Source: Membranihabitans marinus
Lineage (GTDB): Bacteria > Bacteroidota > Bacteroidia > Chitinophagales > Saprospiraceae
Length of the DNA: 64,000 nucleotides
Assembly (NCBI RefSeq): GCF_019802045.1
Contig: NZ_JAHVHU010000007.1
Location: 124,001 to 188,000 of the forward strand
Reading direction: 5' to 3'
Under the pieces are notes generated by a model that saw only the letters and a list, made by a program, of their open reading frames with translations, was not told where the DNA came from and made no database searches. Below, piece after piece: positions 17,336 through 25,979 of the stretch (the stretch's first letter is position 1; every line of letters starts with the position of its first letter). The position numbers and the translations under genes were made by a program.

Positions 17336-17713
17336 CTAATTATCCGAGAAAGGCATTCCCTGGATTGGCGGAAACGCGAATTGTGCCACAGTTCCATCCA
17401 ACAGCAGGATACAGAAATAAGAAGATGGATCTTTGTAAACTTCTTTAAAATCCTCTATCCGGGAAGGATCCACTACATTCTTGGCCACCAACTCTTCCAG
17501 CGATGTAGCATGTACATACCAATCCTGCTTTTGATCGATGGATTCATACAACTGCACACCCAACTCGGGCAAAGTTTTTGAAAAAACGAAGACTGGAAAT
17601 TCCGATACAGCACTGTCCAGTATCACCTTCTGTGCTTCCCCAAGCATTGGCTTAAACCGCCCGTATTGGTTTTGAAAATCGCGTATTACTTCTTCTTTGT
17701 GAGTTGCCATCAT
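17336..17713 (-). CDS. Conserved-looking hypothetical protein
   Basis: Not recognised. A 126-residue soluble acidic protein without signal peptide or membrane segment. The frame extends 3 codons further upstream (to 17722), overlapping the rlmD stop; the ATG at 17713 (followed by another ATG) avoids that and is preferred. It has an amphipathic N-terminal helix (KEEVIRDFQNQYGRFKPMLG), an alternating hydrophobic middle (FPVFVFSKTLPELGVQLYES) and a C-terminal segment YFCILLLDGTVAQFAFPPIQ. Directly downstream of rlmD on the same strand, so probably co-transcribed. Codon usage looks like that of its neighbours, supporting a real gene. Confidence 0.65.
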   Translation of the reverse strand: MMATHKEEVIRDFQNQYGRFKPMLGEAQKVILDSAVSEFPVFVFSKTLPELGVQLYESIDQKQDWYVHATSLEELVAKNVVDPSRIEDFKEVYKDPSSYFCILLLDGTVAQFAFPPIQGMPFSDN

Positions 17714-17714
17714 T

Positions 17715-19130
17715 TTAAACATTTTTTATATGCAGCAACGCCACATTTTCTATGTGGCTGGTATGTGGAAACATATCCACCGGCTGCATGGCTTTACATT
17801 CATATCGATCCATCCATACCGCCAGATCTCTGGCTTGTGTAGCTGGGTTACAACTAACGTATATTATTTTTTTTGGTTCAAGCTGACCGATAAATTCAAC
17901 AACATCCGGGTGCAGGCCTGCTCGCGGAGGATCTACGATCAATGTGTCCGGCACGCCGTGCTGATCTATAAACTTCTGAGACAACACTGCCCGGACATCC
18001 CCCTGATAAAAATCACAATTCTCAGCCCGGTTAATCGCTGCATTTACACGCGCCCACTCCACAGCTTCTCCTACCTCTTCGACGCCAATCACACGACCGA
18101 CCTGATCAGCGATATAAATTCCAATACTTCCCAAGCCGCTGTATAAATCATAAACCGTCTCCGATTTAGAAAATTCGCCATAACGAAGCACCTGGTCGTA
18201 CAATCGACGGGCTTGTCGCGTATTGGTCTGAAAAAAAGATTTCGGTCCAATCCGGAAATGCTTTCCACCCAACTCCTCAGTAATGTATGCTTCTCCTTTG
18301 AAAAGATGCACTTCTAAATCAAAAATGCTATCATTTGCTTTAGGGTTGATGACATACTGGAGTGAAGTTATGGCAGGGAACGCTTTGTCAACGGCAGAAA
18401 GCAAATTTTGTATCGCTTCTTCGTTATTTTCTTTGACGATCAGTACGACCATCAAATCGCCGGTCTCGGTCGTCCGAATCATCAGATTCCGCAAAAACCC
18501 GCGCTGGCTCCGCGGATTGAAAAAGCTTAAGTCTGCTTCGATGGCTTTTTCTTTAATGAAGTTGCGAATAGCATTGGATGGTTCGGGTTGTAACAAACAC
18601 TCGTCAATATCCAATATCTTATCAAAACGACCCGGTCTGTGGAAGCCTAAAGCCCGGCGTTCTTCAATGCGGTCATCGCTGTTCATCTCTTCTTCCGTGA
18701 GCCAGCGTTGGTCGGAAAAAGTGAATTCCAGTTTGTTGCGATACCTGTATATCTCTTCACACCCCAGGATGGGTGAAAATAATTCGACCTCAAGTGCACC
18801 AATGCGTTGCATAGCGTCTCTGACCGTCTTTTCTTTGAGCTCGATTTGACGATCATAGGTTAAATTTTGCCATTTACATCCGCCGCAATGGGCAAAATGA
18901 CGACATGGGGGGTCTGTCCGATCTTCAGAGAAGTGCAAAAATTCCTGGACATGGCCCATCCACACCCCTTTCTTCTTACGGGTCAACAAAGCGGACACCT
19001 GATCACCCGGGACGGCATCGCGTACCATAAACACTTCCCCTTCCGGAGTCCGGCTGACGGCCATCCCTTTCGCTCCGATATCGACAACCGTTCCTTCGAC
19101 CGTCCGTTTCTTTTTTCGTTTTCTACTCAT
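17715..19130 (-). CDS. rlmD: 23S rRNA (uracil-1939-C5)-methyltransferase RlmD/RumA
   Basis: SAM-dependent methylation of a uridine in 23S rRNA. N-terminal TRAM domain (about 6-65, GTVVDIGAKGMAVSRTPEGE), then the iron-sulfur cysteines CRHFAHCGGC with a likely fourth ligand in DIDECLLQPEP, SAM-binding DLYSGLGSIGIYIA, VDPPRAGLHPDV and the catalytic cysteine in YVSCNPATQARDL. 471 residues is typical for Bacteroidota. Its start overlaps the PorE-like gene stop by 8 bp. A related uridine methyltransferase (RlmCD, TrmA-like) cannot be fully excluded from motifs alone. Confidence 0.9.
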   Translation of the reverse strand: MSRKRKKKRTVEGTVVDIGAKGMAVSRTPEGEVFMVRDAVPGDQVSALLTRKKKGVWMGHVQEFLHFSEDRTDPPCRHFAHCGGCKWQNLTYDRQIELKEKTVRDAMQRIGALEVELFSPILGCEEIYRYRNKLEFTFSDQRWLTEEEMNSDDRIEERRALGFHRPGRFDKILDIDECLLQPEPSNAIRNFIKEKAIEADLSFFNPRSQRGFLRNLMIRTTETGDLMVVLIVKENNEEAIQNLLSAVDKAFPAITSLQYVINPKANDSIFDLEVHLFKGEAYITEELGGKHFRIGPKSFFQTNTRQARRLYDQVLRYGEFSKSETVYDLYSGLGSIGIYIADQVGRVIGVEEVGEAVEWARVNAAINRAENCDFYQGDVRAVLSQKFIDQHGVPDTLIVDPPRAGLHPDVVEFIGQLEPKKIIYVSCNPATQARDLAVWMDRYECKAMQPVDMFPHTSHIENVALLHIKNV

Positions 19131-20997
19131 TCGTAATTATTCTTATTTCTGTTCTGCGATTTCGTTGCCGTCCTTCCACGGTCTCATTGGTGGTTAGAGG
19201 TTGTGATTCGCCCATTCCCCGAGCTTCGATCCGTCCGGGTGCTACGCCTTTCCTCACCAAAAAGGACTTAACGGCTTCCGCACGTTCCTGAGATAAAATC
19301 TGATTATCCGAAGCCTGGCCGACGCTGTCTGTATGTCCCCACAACATGATGGTTAATTTCCTGTTTTTAAGCAGATAGTCTGCCAACTCATTCAATTCTA
19401 CGTCAGACGACTCGAGTAATTGTGATTCACCGGATCTAAAATGTACATTCTCCAAAATAATCGTTCTCTCGTCCTGTACAGGTGCCATCTGGATGGTATC
19501 TGTTATATCTTGGTTAATTTTTTGCTCCAGGATTTTCTTGTAGGAGTAAATTCCATAATCCTTTCCAGACACAGTAATACCATAGGTCCGGTTCCCGCTG
19601 ATCAGAAAAGCGGTATGCCCTTCGGAATCTGTCACGCTACTGCGGACCAATTCATTTTGAGTCTTATCATATACCTGTACTGAAAAACCCTGAAGTGGAT
19701 TCAGGGTGGCCGAATCAACGACGATCATTTTATAAAGCAGTGCGGGGCGTGGCTGTATGGCACGATCTACCTCAAAGGAATACAAATCAAACTGCCCATT
19801 TCGTGCGGAGGAAAAATATCCGGTTTGCCCTGATGACTCAATAAACACGCCTTCTTCGTTTTGTAGACTATTGATCGGATACCCCAGGTTGACAGGCTTT
19901 GACCATTGATTTCCATGCAACCGATGCGCCATAAACAAATCACGTCCGCCAAATCCTGGCCAATAATCTGAAGTGAAATACAAAGTATACTCATCGGCAT
20001 GTAAAAATGGATTTTCTTCGTTCCCCGGTGAATTAATTTTCGGGCCGAGATTGATCGGTTGGATCCATCTGTTTTCCCTCCACACGGACAGCCACAGATC
20101 TCTGCCGCCATAACCACCCGGGCGCTCACTGCTAAATACAATCACCCGGCCATCCGGCGATAAAGTGGGCTGAGAATCCCAATGGCGGGTATTAATATCA
20201 GGCATTAACGAAGGGGAGGTCCATCCCGTATCACTTAACCGGGAAAAGTATAAGTCACATGATCCCACGCCTTGGGGCCGATTGCAAGCAGTAAATACGA
20301 GCAAGTGACCGTCGCCTGAAATAGCAGCTGCTCCTTCATTGTCCGGGGTGTTGAATATGTCCATGGGTCGCGCCGGTTGCCATTGACCCTGCCGCCATTG
20401 ACTCTCATAAAGATCCTCCTGATCCGCTCGCCGGGTGATGATCAAATTTCGACGATCATATGTCATACTGATTCCAAGTTCATGATTATCGGTATTTATA
20501 GCAGCAGAAAACGGGTTCGGATAGAACTGTCGCGGTACCCTATAGAGACTATCAGCCACCGTGGCGCTTCTTATAAAATAGGCCAGTCGATTTTTTATTT
20601 CGGGTTTTGGATTCGCTACCAGGTCAAGATAGGTGCCCATTGCTTTTCCGGCTTCTAAAAATTCATGATTCTGCCAGAGACTTTCTCCCCATTTCACATA
20701 CAAGTATGGGTTTTGACGGGTAGTATCCCGTTCAAGCGCTTTTTCAAAAGCCTCGGAAGCTCGTCGGGGTTTATCCTGTCGTAGCAGGGTAGACCCTTTG
20801 AGGTCAAAATAGGACTGATCCCGGGCCGATTCTTTAATAAGGTCAAGGCACTTCAATGTCTCATTCCAATCCCCCTCCTGGAACAATGCCAGGCATTTGG
20901 CAAGCGGAATATCCGGACTCTTCTCCACACGACCTACCTGCTGGGATGCCCCACATCCATACAACAGAATTCCACAAATCAGCCATATCATTCTCAT
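19123..20997 (-). CDS. PorE-like OmpA lipoprotein: TPR, PD40 propeller, CRD-like and OmpA domains
   Basis: Outer-membrane lipoprotein expected to bind peptidoglycan. The ATG at 20997 is preferred to one 9 codons upstream because it gives the compact signal MRMIWLICGILLYGC with lipobox LYGC. Order of parts: TPR-like helices (about 25-140), WD40/PD40 beta-propeller repeats (about 170-410; LSPDGRVIVFSSERPGGYGG is one blade), a carboxypeptidase-regulatory-like domain (PLQGFSVQVYDKTQNELVRS), and an OmpA C-terminal domain with LWGHTDSVG and RRTEIRI. This order matches PorE of the type IX secretion system in Porphyromonas gingivalis. Bacteroidota carry several paralogues of this layout, so the T9SS role is probable, not certain. 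Confidence 0.88.
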   Translation of the reverse strand: MRMIWLICGILLYGCGASQQVGRVEKSPDIPLAKCLALFQEGDWNETLKCLDLIKESARDQSYFDLKGSTLLRQDKPRRASEAFEKALERDTTRQNPYLYVKWGESLWQNHEFLEAGKAMGTYLDLVANPKPEIKNRLAYFIRSATVADSLYRVPRQFYPNPFSAAINTDNHELGISMTYDRRNLIITRRADQEDLYESQWRQGQWQPARPMDIFNTPDNEGAAAISGDGHLLVFTACNRPQGVGSCDLYFSRLSDTGWTSPSLMPDINTRHWDSQPTLSPDGRVIVFSSERPGGYGGRDLWLSVWRENRWIQPINLGPKINSPGNEENPFLHADEYTLYFTSDYWPGFGGRDLFMAHRLHGNQWSKPVNLGYPINSLQNEEGVFIESSGQTGYFSSARNGQFDLYSFEVDRAIQPRPALLYKMIVVDSATLNPLQGFSVQVYDKTQNELVRSSVTDSEGHTAFLISGNRTYGITVSGKDYGIYSYKKILEQKINQDITDTIQMAPVQDERTIILENVHFRSGESQLLESSDVELNELADYLLKNRKLTIMLWGHTDSVGQASDNQILSQERAEAVKSFLVRKGVAPGRIEARGMGESQPLTTNETVEGRQRNRRTEIRIITNE

Positions 20998-21115
20998 TGT
21001 TACCAAACGATCTATAAGGATCAACTATTTCTTCGAGACATTGCTCCTTTTTGCATTTCTTTTATCCAACTCCCTAGAAAGGGGGGACAAACAGTAGCAC
21101 CTTTTGTCTACGGGT

Positions 21116-22138
21116 CTATCTATTGTCCAGGATGCCTTTGGCCCGTTTATTCCCCAGTTTGACAGCCCGTTTCAGATCAGCGAGATGGCCATTTTTACCC
21201 AATTCTTTCTTGCTTAAAGACATTTCCAGGTAAATATCGCCGTCCGTGACATACTTTTGTCCTTCGGAATCAATTTTTAAGGCGTCTTTGAGTGCATCCA
21301 GGGCACCTTTGTGGTTATCCAGTTTTTTCAGTACCAACGCATACTTAAATAAAGAAGCCTTCACATGACGGCTATTTCGGCTTTCCGGGCCAAAATCACG
21401 TTTATTGAAAAACCGTAATTCGAATTCCGCCTTTTTGTAATCTTCCAGATGCATCAAAGAGTCTGCTTTAAGACGTCGGGCATGCCAGTGAATATCCTGC
21501 AAAGCCAGTGAATACTTGATCGCCAATTCCAGATCTTTCAATGCTTCGTCATATTCTTTGCGTTTCATTTTGAGTCGGGCGCGTCCGAGATATGCAGCGG
21601 CGTTCGTTTCATCCCACTTTATAGCTTTCGTAAAATCTCGTTCCGCATCATGAAATTTTTCAAGGATATAGTTTAGATACCCGCGACGTTCGTAAGCCTG
21701 GGAATGTTTATCATACAGTTCAATAGCAGTAGACAACAAGTCCATGGCTTCCTCTTCCTTCCCTTCTACTTTACTTAACTTTTTCCCTTCCTGGTAATTC
21801 TTTACTACTGCCTTATCGCTTTTGGGTTCGATCCAGGCAAAATGCATTAGGTTTCCATCCTCGATCATCCAGGCACCAATATTCCCTGAAATGGCAAATT
21901 GAGCCGTGTATGTGAGTAAACTAACGGTGGTTTTCCAGGCTTTTTCTGTCACATTTATAACCGTTCTGGGAATTTCCATTGTCATGGTCTCCTCACTAAA
22001 CAACTCTTCTTCCTCAAAAATCAATTCAATGGATTTATGGTAGTTATCCACACGGTGACGAAACATCTTCAATCCTTTTGAATAACTTCGTGGATTATCA
22101 AACTCTATCTTTCCTTGAAAGATACTCTTGTGAAACAT
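21116..22138 (-). CDS. TPR-repeat protein
   Basis: 340 residues without signal peptide or clear membrane segment. The first about 120 residues show no known domain. Residues about 125-340 are tetratricopeptide repeats: EEEAMDLLSTAIELYDKHSQ, YILEKFHDAERDFTKAIKWD, RKEYDEALKDLELAIKYSLA, DNHKGALDALKDALKIDSEG. Function is probably protein-protein interaction; partner unknown. It is transcribed divergently from pth and towards the PorE-like gene, 118 bp away. Confidence 0.8.
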   Translation of the reverse strand: MFHKSIFQGKIEFDNPRSYSKGLKMFRHRVDNYHKSIELIFEEEELFSEETMTMEIPRTVINVTEKAWKTTVSLLTYTAQFAISGNIGAWMIEDGNLMHFAWIEPKSDKAVVKNYQEGKKLSKVEGKEEEAMDLLSTAIELYDKHSQAYERRGYLNYILEKFHDAERDFTKAIKWDETNAAAYLGRARLKMKRKEYDEALKDLELAIKYSLALQDIHWHARRLKADSLMHLEDYKKAEFELRFFNKRDFGPESRNSRHVKASLFKYALVLKKLDNHKGALDALKDALKIDSEGQKYVTDGDIYLEMSLSKKELGKNGHLADLKRAVKLGNKRAKGILDNR

Positions 22139-22268
22139 AGGAACTATTTTACTTTTTACTATTGGAAATCAGGTAGTCATCTTGACTAAAAAAACCTCCA
22201 TCCTAAATTGAACCGGAATTATATACCGTTCATTTGATTATGAAATACATATAGAAGTATAACAAAAA

Positions 22269-22285
22269 TAAGGAGTTAATCCTTA
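22269..22285. promoter_or_regulatory. 17-nt palindrome between TPR gene and pth
   Basis: TAAGGA-GTTAA-TCCTTA, 6-bp perfect arms around a 5-nt spacer, in the 278-bp divergent region between the TPR gene start (22138) and the pth start (22417). Could be an operator or a small hairpin; no match to a known site. Confidence 0.3.
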
Positions 22286-22416
22286 CTATAGCGGGTAAAA
22301 TCAAAACAAATTTTTTTACTCAGACTTCCACTGGTGTAAAACGTGATTTGCAGGATCAAAGTTTCCATAAATTACAGCATCATTGTCAGAAGTTAAAACA
22401 TAAGCAAATACACCAT

Positions 22417-22989
22417 ATGAACCACAAAAAATTTTTAATCATCGGGCTGGGCAATCCAGGTTCCAAATATGAAGATACCCGCCACAATGTGGGGTTTCTC
22501 GTAGCAGATCAATTGAGCCGGAATTACAAAGGCCACTGGGAAGATGAACGACATGGGTTTTTGTCACAAATCAAAATCAAGGGCCGTTCTGTTTACGTTC
22601 TAAAACCAACAACGTTTATGAACCGCGCAGGTAAAGCTGTATCGTACTGGGGCCAAAAACTAAACCTGAAATCACCCGATCAGATCCTCGTCCTTGTCGA
22701 TGACATTCACCTTGATTTTGGCGTCTGTCGCTTGCGAAAAAAGGGAAGCTCCGGTGGACACAACGGGTTGAAGGATATCGAAGAAAAAATGGGACGACGC
22801 GATTATCCACGAATTCGCATAGGGATAGGTAATGACTTTCACGCCGGGCAACAAATCAATTATGTTCTGGGTGAATGGTCCTCCAAAGAAAAAGAAGAAC
22901 TACCTTTTATTCTTGATCAGGGTGTAAAAATGGTGCAAAGCTATGTCACCGTTGGTGCAGACTTAACCATGAACGAGTTCAATAAATAG
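22417..22989 (+). CDS. pth: Peptidyl-tRNA hydrolase
   Basis: Frees tRNA from peptidyl-tRNA dropped off the ribosome. The ATG at 22417 is preferred over 22348 because the family begins within a few residues of the first strand, here KKFLIIGLGNPGSKYEDTRH. Active-site His is in DTRHNVGF, with Asn in KPTTFMNRAG and Asp in VDDIHLDFG; GSSGGHNGLKDIE is also diagnostic. 190 residues is the usual size. Single-gene unit flanked by a divergent TPR gene and a convergent MscS gene. Confidence 0.95.
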   Translation: MNHKKFLIIGLGNPGSKYEDTRHNVGFLVADQLSRNYKGHWEDERHGFLSQIKIKGRSVYVLKPTTFMNRAGKAVSYWGQKLNLKSPDQILVLVDDIHLDFGVCRLRKKGSSGGHNGLKDIEEKMGRRDYPRIRIGIGNDFHAGQQINYVLGEWSSKEKEELPFILDQGVKMVQSYVTVGADLTMNEFNK

Positions 22990-23003
22990 AAACTAACCAT
23001 GCA

Positions 23004-23037
23004 GCGGTCAGCCGCACTTTGTTTATTATAATGCGGC
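23004..23037. terminator. Hairpin between convergent pth and mscS-like genes
   Basis: Two overlapping stems are possible in the 50-bp gap: GCGG-tcag-CCGC (23004-23015), and GCCGCA (23011-23016) pairing with TGCGGC (23032-23037) across a T/A-rich loop. Position between two stop codons makes a two-way terminator likely, although the U-tract is weak. Confidence 0.4.
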
Positions 23038-23039
23038 CG

Positions 23040-23906
23040 CTATTTTAAATCACGGGCATGATTAACCGCGTTTGATTTGACAAAATTGACCACACGGCGA
23101 ACCGTCTTTTTTCGTATTTCTTTTTCAATGTTCCGGTTCATCCGCTTGAGTATGTATTGAAATTTTAAAGAAATACTTTCTGCATGAATCTTCTCAATAC
23201 GTAGATAGTAGCTGTCTTCTTCGATGTACGGTTTAAATTCATCCAGGATCTGCACCAGTGATCCTTCCAGGTCTTCAATGGTATTCAGAGATATGAGTTG
23301 CATCTCAAAATCTATAGTGACCTTTTTACTGGCTTTTCGGGTATAATTTACGATCTCATTGGAAAATGCTTTGTTGTTGGGCACGGCAATGATATCGTCA
23401 TCATCGCTGAGAAGAAGAATCTTGCTCAGCGTCATATCAATGACTTTTCCTGTCAGATCGCCGGTCTTGATGTAATCATCGGTTTTTATGTAGGAAGAAA
23501 AACTCAAAATTATTCCGCTAATAATGTCGACTATATAATCCTTAGTCACAATAGCGATGGCCGCTGCCACTATGCTTATCGAAGTGAAAAAAGTACGAAA
23601 ATCCACGCCAAACAGCGCCAGAATCATAACAAACACTCCCCCAGCCAGAAGAATGTAATACAAGTTTTTGAGCCCCAACGTAACATTATCATTATGATCT
23701 GATCGCATCTTTTTTCGTCCCTTATACCCCCAAATGACAGCACGATAACACAAATCTACAACCAGCAGATACACCAACAGTCCCGATATGACGCGAAATC
23801 CGTGTTGTACGGTCATGGATTCTGGGAGAAAACTCCACAAGAAAAACGTTTCATTGACCAGGAAAAGCAACAAAAGCACTTTTATTACATTATATAACAC
23901 AGACAT
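23040..23906 (-). CDS. MscS-family mechanosensitive ion channel
   Basis: Small-conductance channel that opens under membrane tension and protects from osmotic downshock. Membrane segments at about 5-25, 33-55, 78-100, and the pore helix region TSISIVAAAIAIVTKDYIVD with the family beta-domain start GDLTGKVIDM and VPNNKAFSNEIVNYTR. 288 residues, cytoplasmic C-terminal part about 150 residues. It starts 95 bp from the divergent DksA-like gene. Confidence 0.9.
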   Translation of the reverse strand: MSVLYNVIKVLLLLFLVNETFFLWSFLPESMTVQHGFRVISGLLVYLLVVDLCYRAVIWGYKGRKKMRSDHNDNVTLGLKNLYYILLAGGVFVMILALFGVDFRTFFTSISIVAAAIAIVTKDYIVDIISGIILSFSSYIKTDDYIKTGDLTGKVIDMTLSKILLLSDDDDIIAVPNNKAFSNEIVNYTRKASKKVTIDFEMQLISLNTIEDLEGSLVQILDEFKPYIEEDSYYLRIEKIHAESISLKFQYILKRMNRNIEKEIRKKTVRRVVNFVKSNAVNHARDLK

Positions 23907-24001
23907 GGGCTAAAAATTTATTATGCGCATGAACTTTTTATTTCGAAAGAATATTACATATTTGCAAAGCTAATTAGAAATTATATAATAATCAGAGAAT
24001 T

Positions 24002-24598
24002 ATGGCAGAAGAGCATGTACGTAGCCGCTACTCCGATAAAGAGCTTGAAGAATTTAGAGCTATTATCGAAGACCGGTTGGAAAAAGCCAAAATACAGTTA
24101 GAAAATATACAACAGCAGATTTACGAAATCACTGAAAACGGGGGCGATGAACACGGTGGAGACTGGGTGGATGACTCCGGATTCAACACCGACATGGAAC
24201 TTCTTAATACGATGGCTATCCGTCAGCGAAAATACACACAGGATCTCGACAATGCTTTGGTCCGGATTCGAAATAAAACCTATGGCATTTGTGTCATTTC
24301 AGGAAAGCTGATTCCCATTGAACGCCTTCGGGCAGTGCCCACGACCACGAAGTCCCTGACCGTCAAAACGGAAGAACAGGCAAAAGCTCAAGCTAAGAAA
24401 AAACACCGGGTTAACAAATTACCATATGTCAAAAAGCGGGAGGTGATTAGTAAAATCGTAAAGAAAACACCACTGGATCCTAGCAAAGTCAAAAAACAGC
24501 CAAAAATCACCCTCGACGACGATGATGATGAAGACTATTTTGATGATGACCTGGAAGTAGATGAAATCGACTCCTCCGGTGAAGAAGATGACGATTAG
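24002..24598 (+). CDS. TraR/DksA family protein with acidic tail
   Basis: Probable RNA polymerase secondary-channel regulator related to DksA. N-terminal coiled coil (about 10-60; EEFRAIIEDRLEKAKIQLEN), then WVDDSGFNTDME, and the zinc-finger region GICVISGKLIPIERLRAVPT, which keeps only one cysteine of the four expected, so zinc binding is unlikely. After a Lys-rich linker the last about 35 residues are almost all Asp/Glu. 198 residues, longer than DksA (about 150) because of the tail. A CATATTTG -7-like box lies upstream at about 23959-23966. Essential-type gene in other Bacteroidota; role here inferred. Confidence 0.85.
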   Translation: MAEEHVRSRYSDKELEEFRAIIEDRLEKAKIQLENIQQQIYEITENGGDEHGGDWVDDSGFNTDMELLNTMAIRQRKYTQDLDNALVRIRNKTYGICVISGKLIPIERLRAVPTTTKSLTVKTEEQAKAQAKKKHRVNKLPYVKKREVISKIVKKTPLDPSKVKKQPKITLDDDDDEDYFDDDLEVDEIDSSGEEDDD

Positions 24599-24636
24599 TT
24601 GTTTTTGATGAATTAATTAGATCAAGCCTAAAGCTT

Positions 24637-24660
24637 CCTGTGCCGCCTTGCCGGCACAGG
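24637..24660. terminator. GC-rich hairpin between convergent genes
   Basis: CCTGTGCCG (24637-24645) pairs with CGGCACAGG (24652-24660) around a 6-nt loop. It lies between the DksA-like stop (24598) and the convergent aminotransferase stop (24733). No strong U-tract on either side; still the best terminator candidate in this gap. Confidence 0.5.
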
Positions 24661-24732
24661 CCAAGCCTCGAAAACGCTATAAACCACATGCACGAGCTGG
24701 TTTGCACGGTCTGCCTTCCCCCCAATACTCAC

Positions 24733-25917
24733 CTACAGCTCACCGTTCATCACATGTAAAATATCATCACATACTGCTTCCAGTTCTTCCATGGTTATAG
24801 TCAAAGGGGGTGCCAGACGCAGGCTTTTCTCATTGAAAAGAAACCAATCCATGATCATTCCCCGGTTCAGACATTTAGAAATAACTGCATGCATCACCGC
24901 TGGTGATTCTACTTCGATCGCCGCCCATAGTCCTGCTGTCCGCAATTCTTTGATTCGTGGATGGACCAGTTTTGATTGAAGGAGCTTCTCTTTCTCCGCA
25001 ACCCGATCCATCAATCCGCTCTCCAGCAGAGTCTCTAAGGTAGCGTGGGCTGCCGCACAATTAACCGGATGCCCGCCAAAAGTCGTCAAATGCCCCAATA
25101 CCGGATTTCGAGTAAAATGCTGCATGATCTCCCGGTCGCTGATAAACGCGCCGATAGGCATTCCACCTCCCATTCCTTTAGCGATCAGCATGATGTCAGG
25201 TACAACATTGTACTTTTGGTAAGCAAATAGCTTTCCGGTCCGACCAAAACCGGTCTGTATTTCGTCGAAAATAAGAAGCGCTCCTTTTTCCTTCGTTCGT
25301 TGCCGAAGCTTCGCAAGATACTGTGGATCCGCCGCATATACACCACGTTCGGCCTGAACCGGCTCTATAATGACAGCTGCGGTGTTCTCGTCAATCTTGT
25401 CAAGATCGGGAACTTCATTTAACCGGATGTGTTTTACACCGGGCATAAAGGGCCGGTATGCCTGTGTGAAAAAAACATCACTGTTGAGTGCCATCGCGCC
25501 TGTCGTACTGCCATGATAAGCCTGATAACAACTGATAACATTCGGGCGGCCGGTATATCGGCGGGCCAGTTTAATAGCTCCTTCGGTGGCCTCGGCACCA
25601 GAATTGACAAAATAAACACTATTCAAAGTTTTATCCAGCTGATCCGTTAACAACTTGGCATATTCCACCTGAGGAGACAAGACAAATTCGCCATAAGGAA
25701 GCGTATGCATATACTGCCCAGCCTGCTGTTTTACAGCATCCACCACTGCCGGATGTTGATGCCCCAACACACTGACACCGATACCACTAATCAGATCCAT
25801 ATATTTCTTACCCGATGCATCGGTGAGGTAAAGACCGTCCGCAGATACAATTTCCAGCCCCATCGGTTCTGGGCTGGTCTGCGCCACATGTCTTAAAAAT
25901 AAATTCCTTAAATTCAT
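24733..25917 (-). CDS. Class III PLP-dependent aminotransferase (acetylornithine/ornithine-type)
   Basis: Transfers an amino group using PLP; family includes acetylornithine, ornithine and 4-aminobutyrate aminotransferases. Signature elements: SGAEATEGAIKLARRYTG, FDEIQTGFGRTGKLFA and the PLP lysine in MLIAKGMGGGMPIGA. 394 residues is the size of ArgD-like enzymes. No arginine or GABA gene is adjacent, so the substrate cannot be assigned. A TATGTTTG -7-like element lies on its strand at 25970-25963. Confidence 0.9.
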   Translation of the reverse strand: MNLRNLFLRHVAQTSPEPMGLEIVSADGLYLTDASGKKYMDLISGIGVSVLGHQHPAVVDAVKQQAGQYMHTLPYGEFVLSPQVEYAKLLTDQLDKTLNSVYFVNSGAEATEGAIKLARRYTGRPNVISCYQAYHGSTTGAMALNSDVFFTQAYRPFMPGVKHIRLNEVPDLDKIDENTAAVIIEPVQAERGVYAADPQYLAKLRQRTKEKGALLIFDEIQTGFGRTGKLFAYQKYNVVPDIMLIAKGMGGGMPIGAFISDREIMQHFTRNPVLGHLTTFGGHPVNCAAAHATLETLLESGLMDRVAEKEKLLQSKLVHPRIKELRTAGLWAAIEVESPAVMHAVISKCLNRGMIMDWFLFNEKSLRLAPPLTITMEELEAVCDDILHVMNGEL

Positions 25918-25962
25918 GCTATTCTATTAATCTTTAACGTTTCAAAGATTGTTGTTCGATCA

Positions 25963-25970
25963 CAAACATA
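25963..25970 (-). promoter_or_regulatory. Candidate -7 element of the aminotransferase gene
   Basis: The minus strand reads TATGTTTG, matching TAnnTTTG, 46 bp upstream of the aminotransferase ATG. No matching -33 TTG was found at the usual distance, so support is moderate to weak. Confidence 0.35.
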
Positions 25971-25979
25971 CATAAAAAA

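Noticed and set aside
18283-18849. 188-codon plus-strand open frame
   Set aside because: Antisense to rlmD; composition (rich in Ser, Arg, Ile) is typical of a shadow frame.
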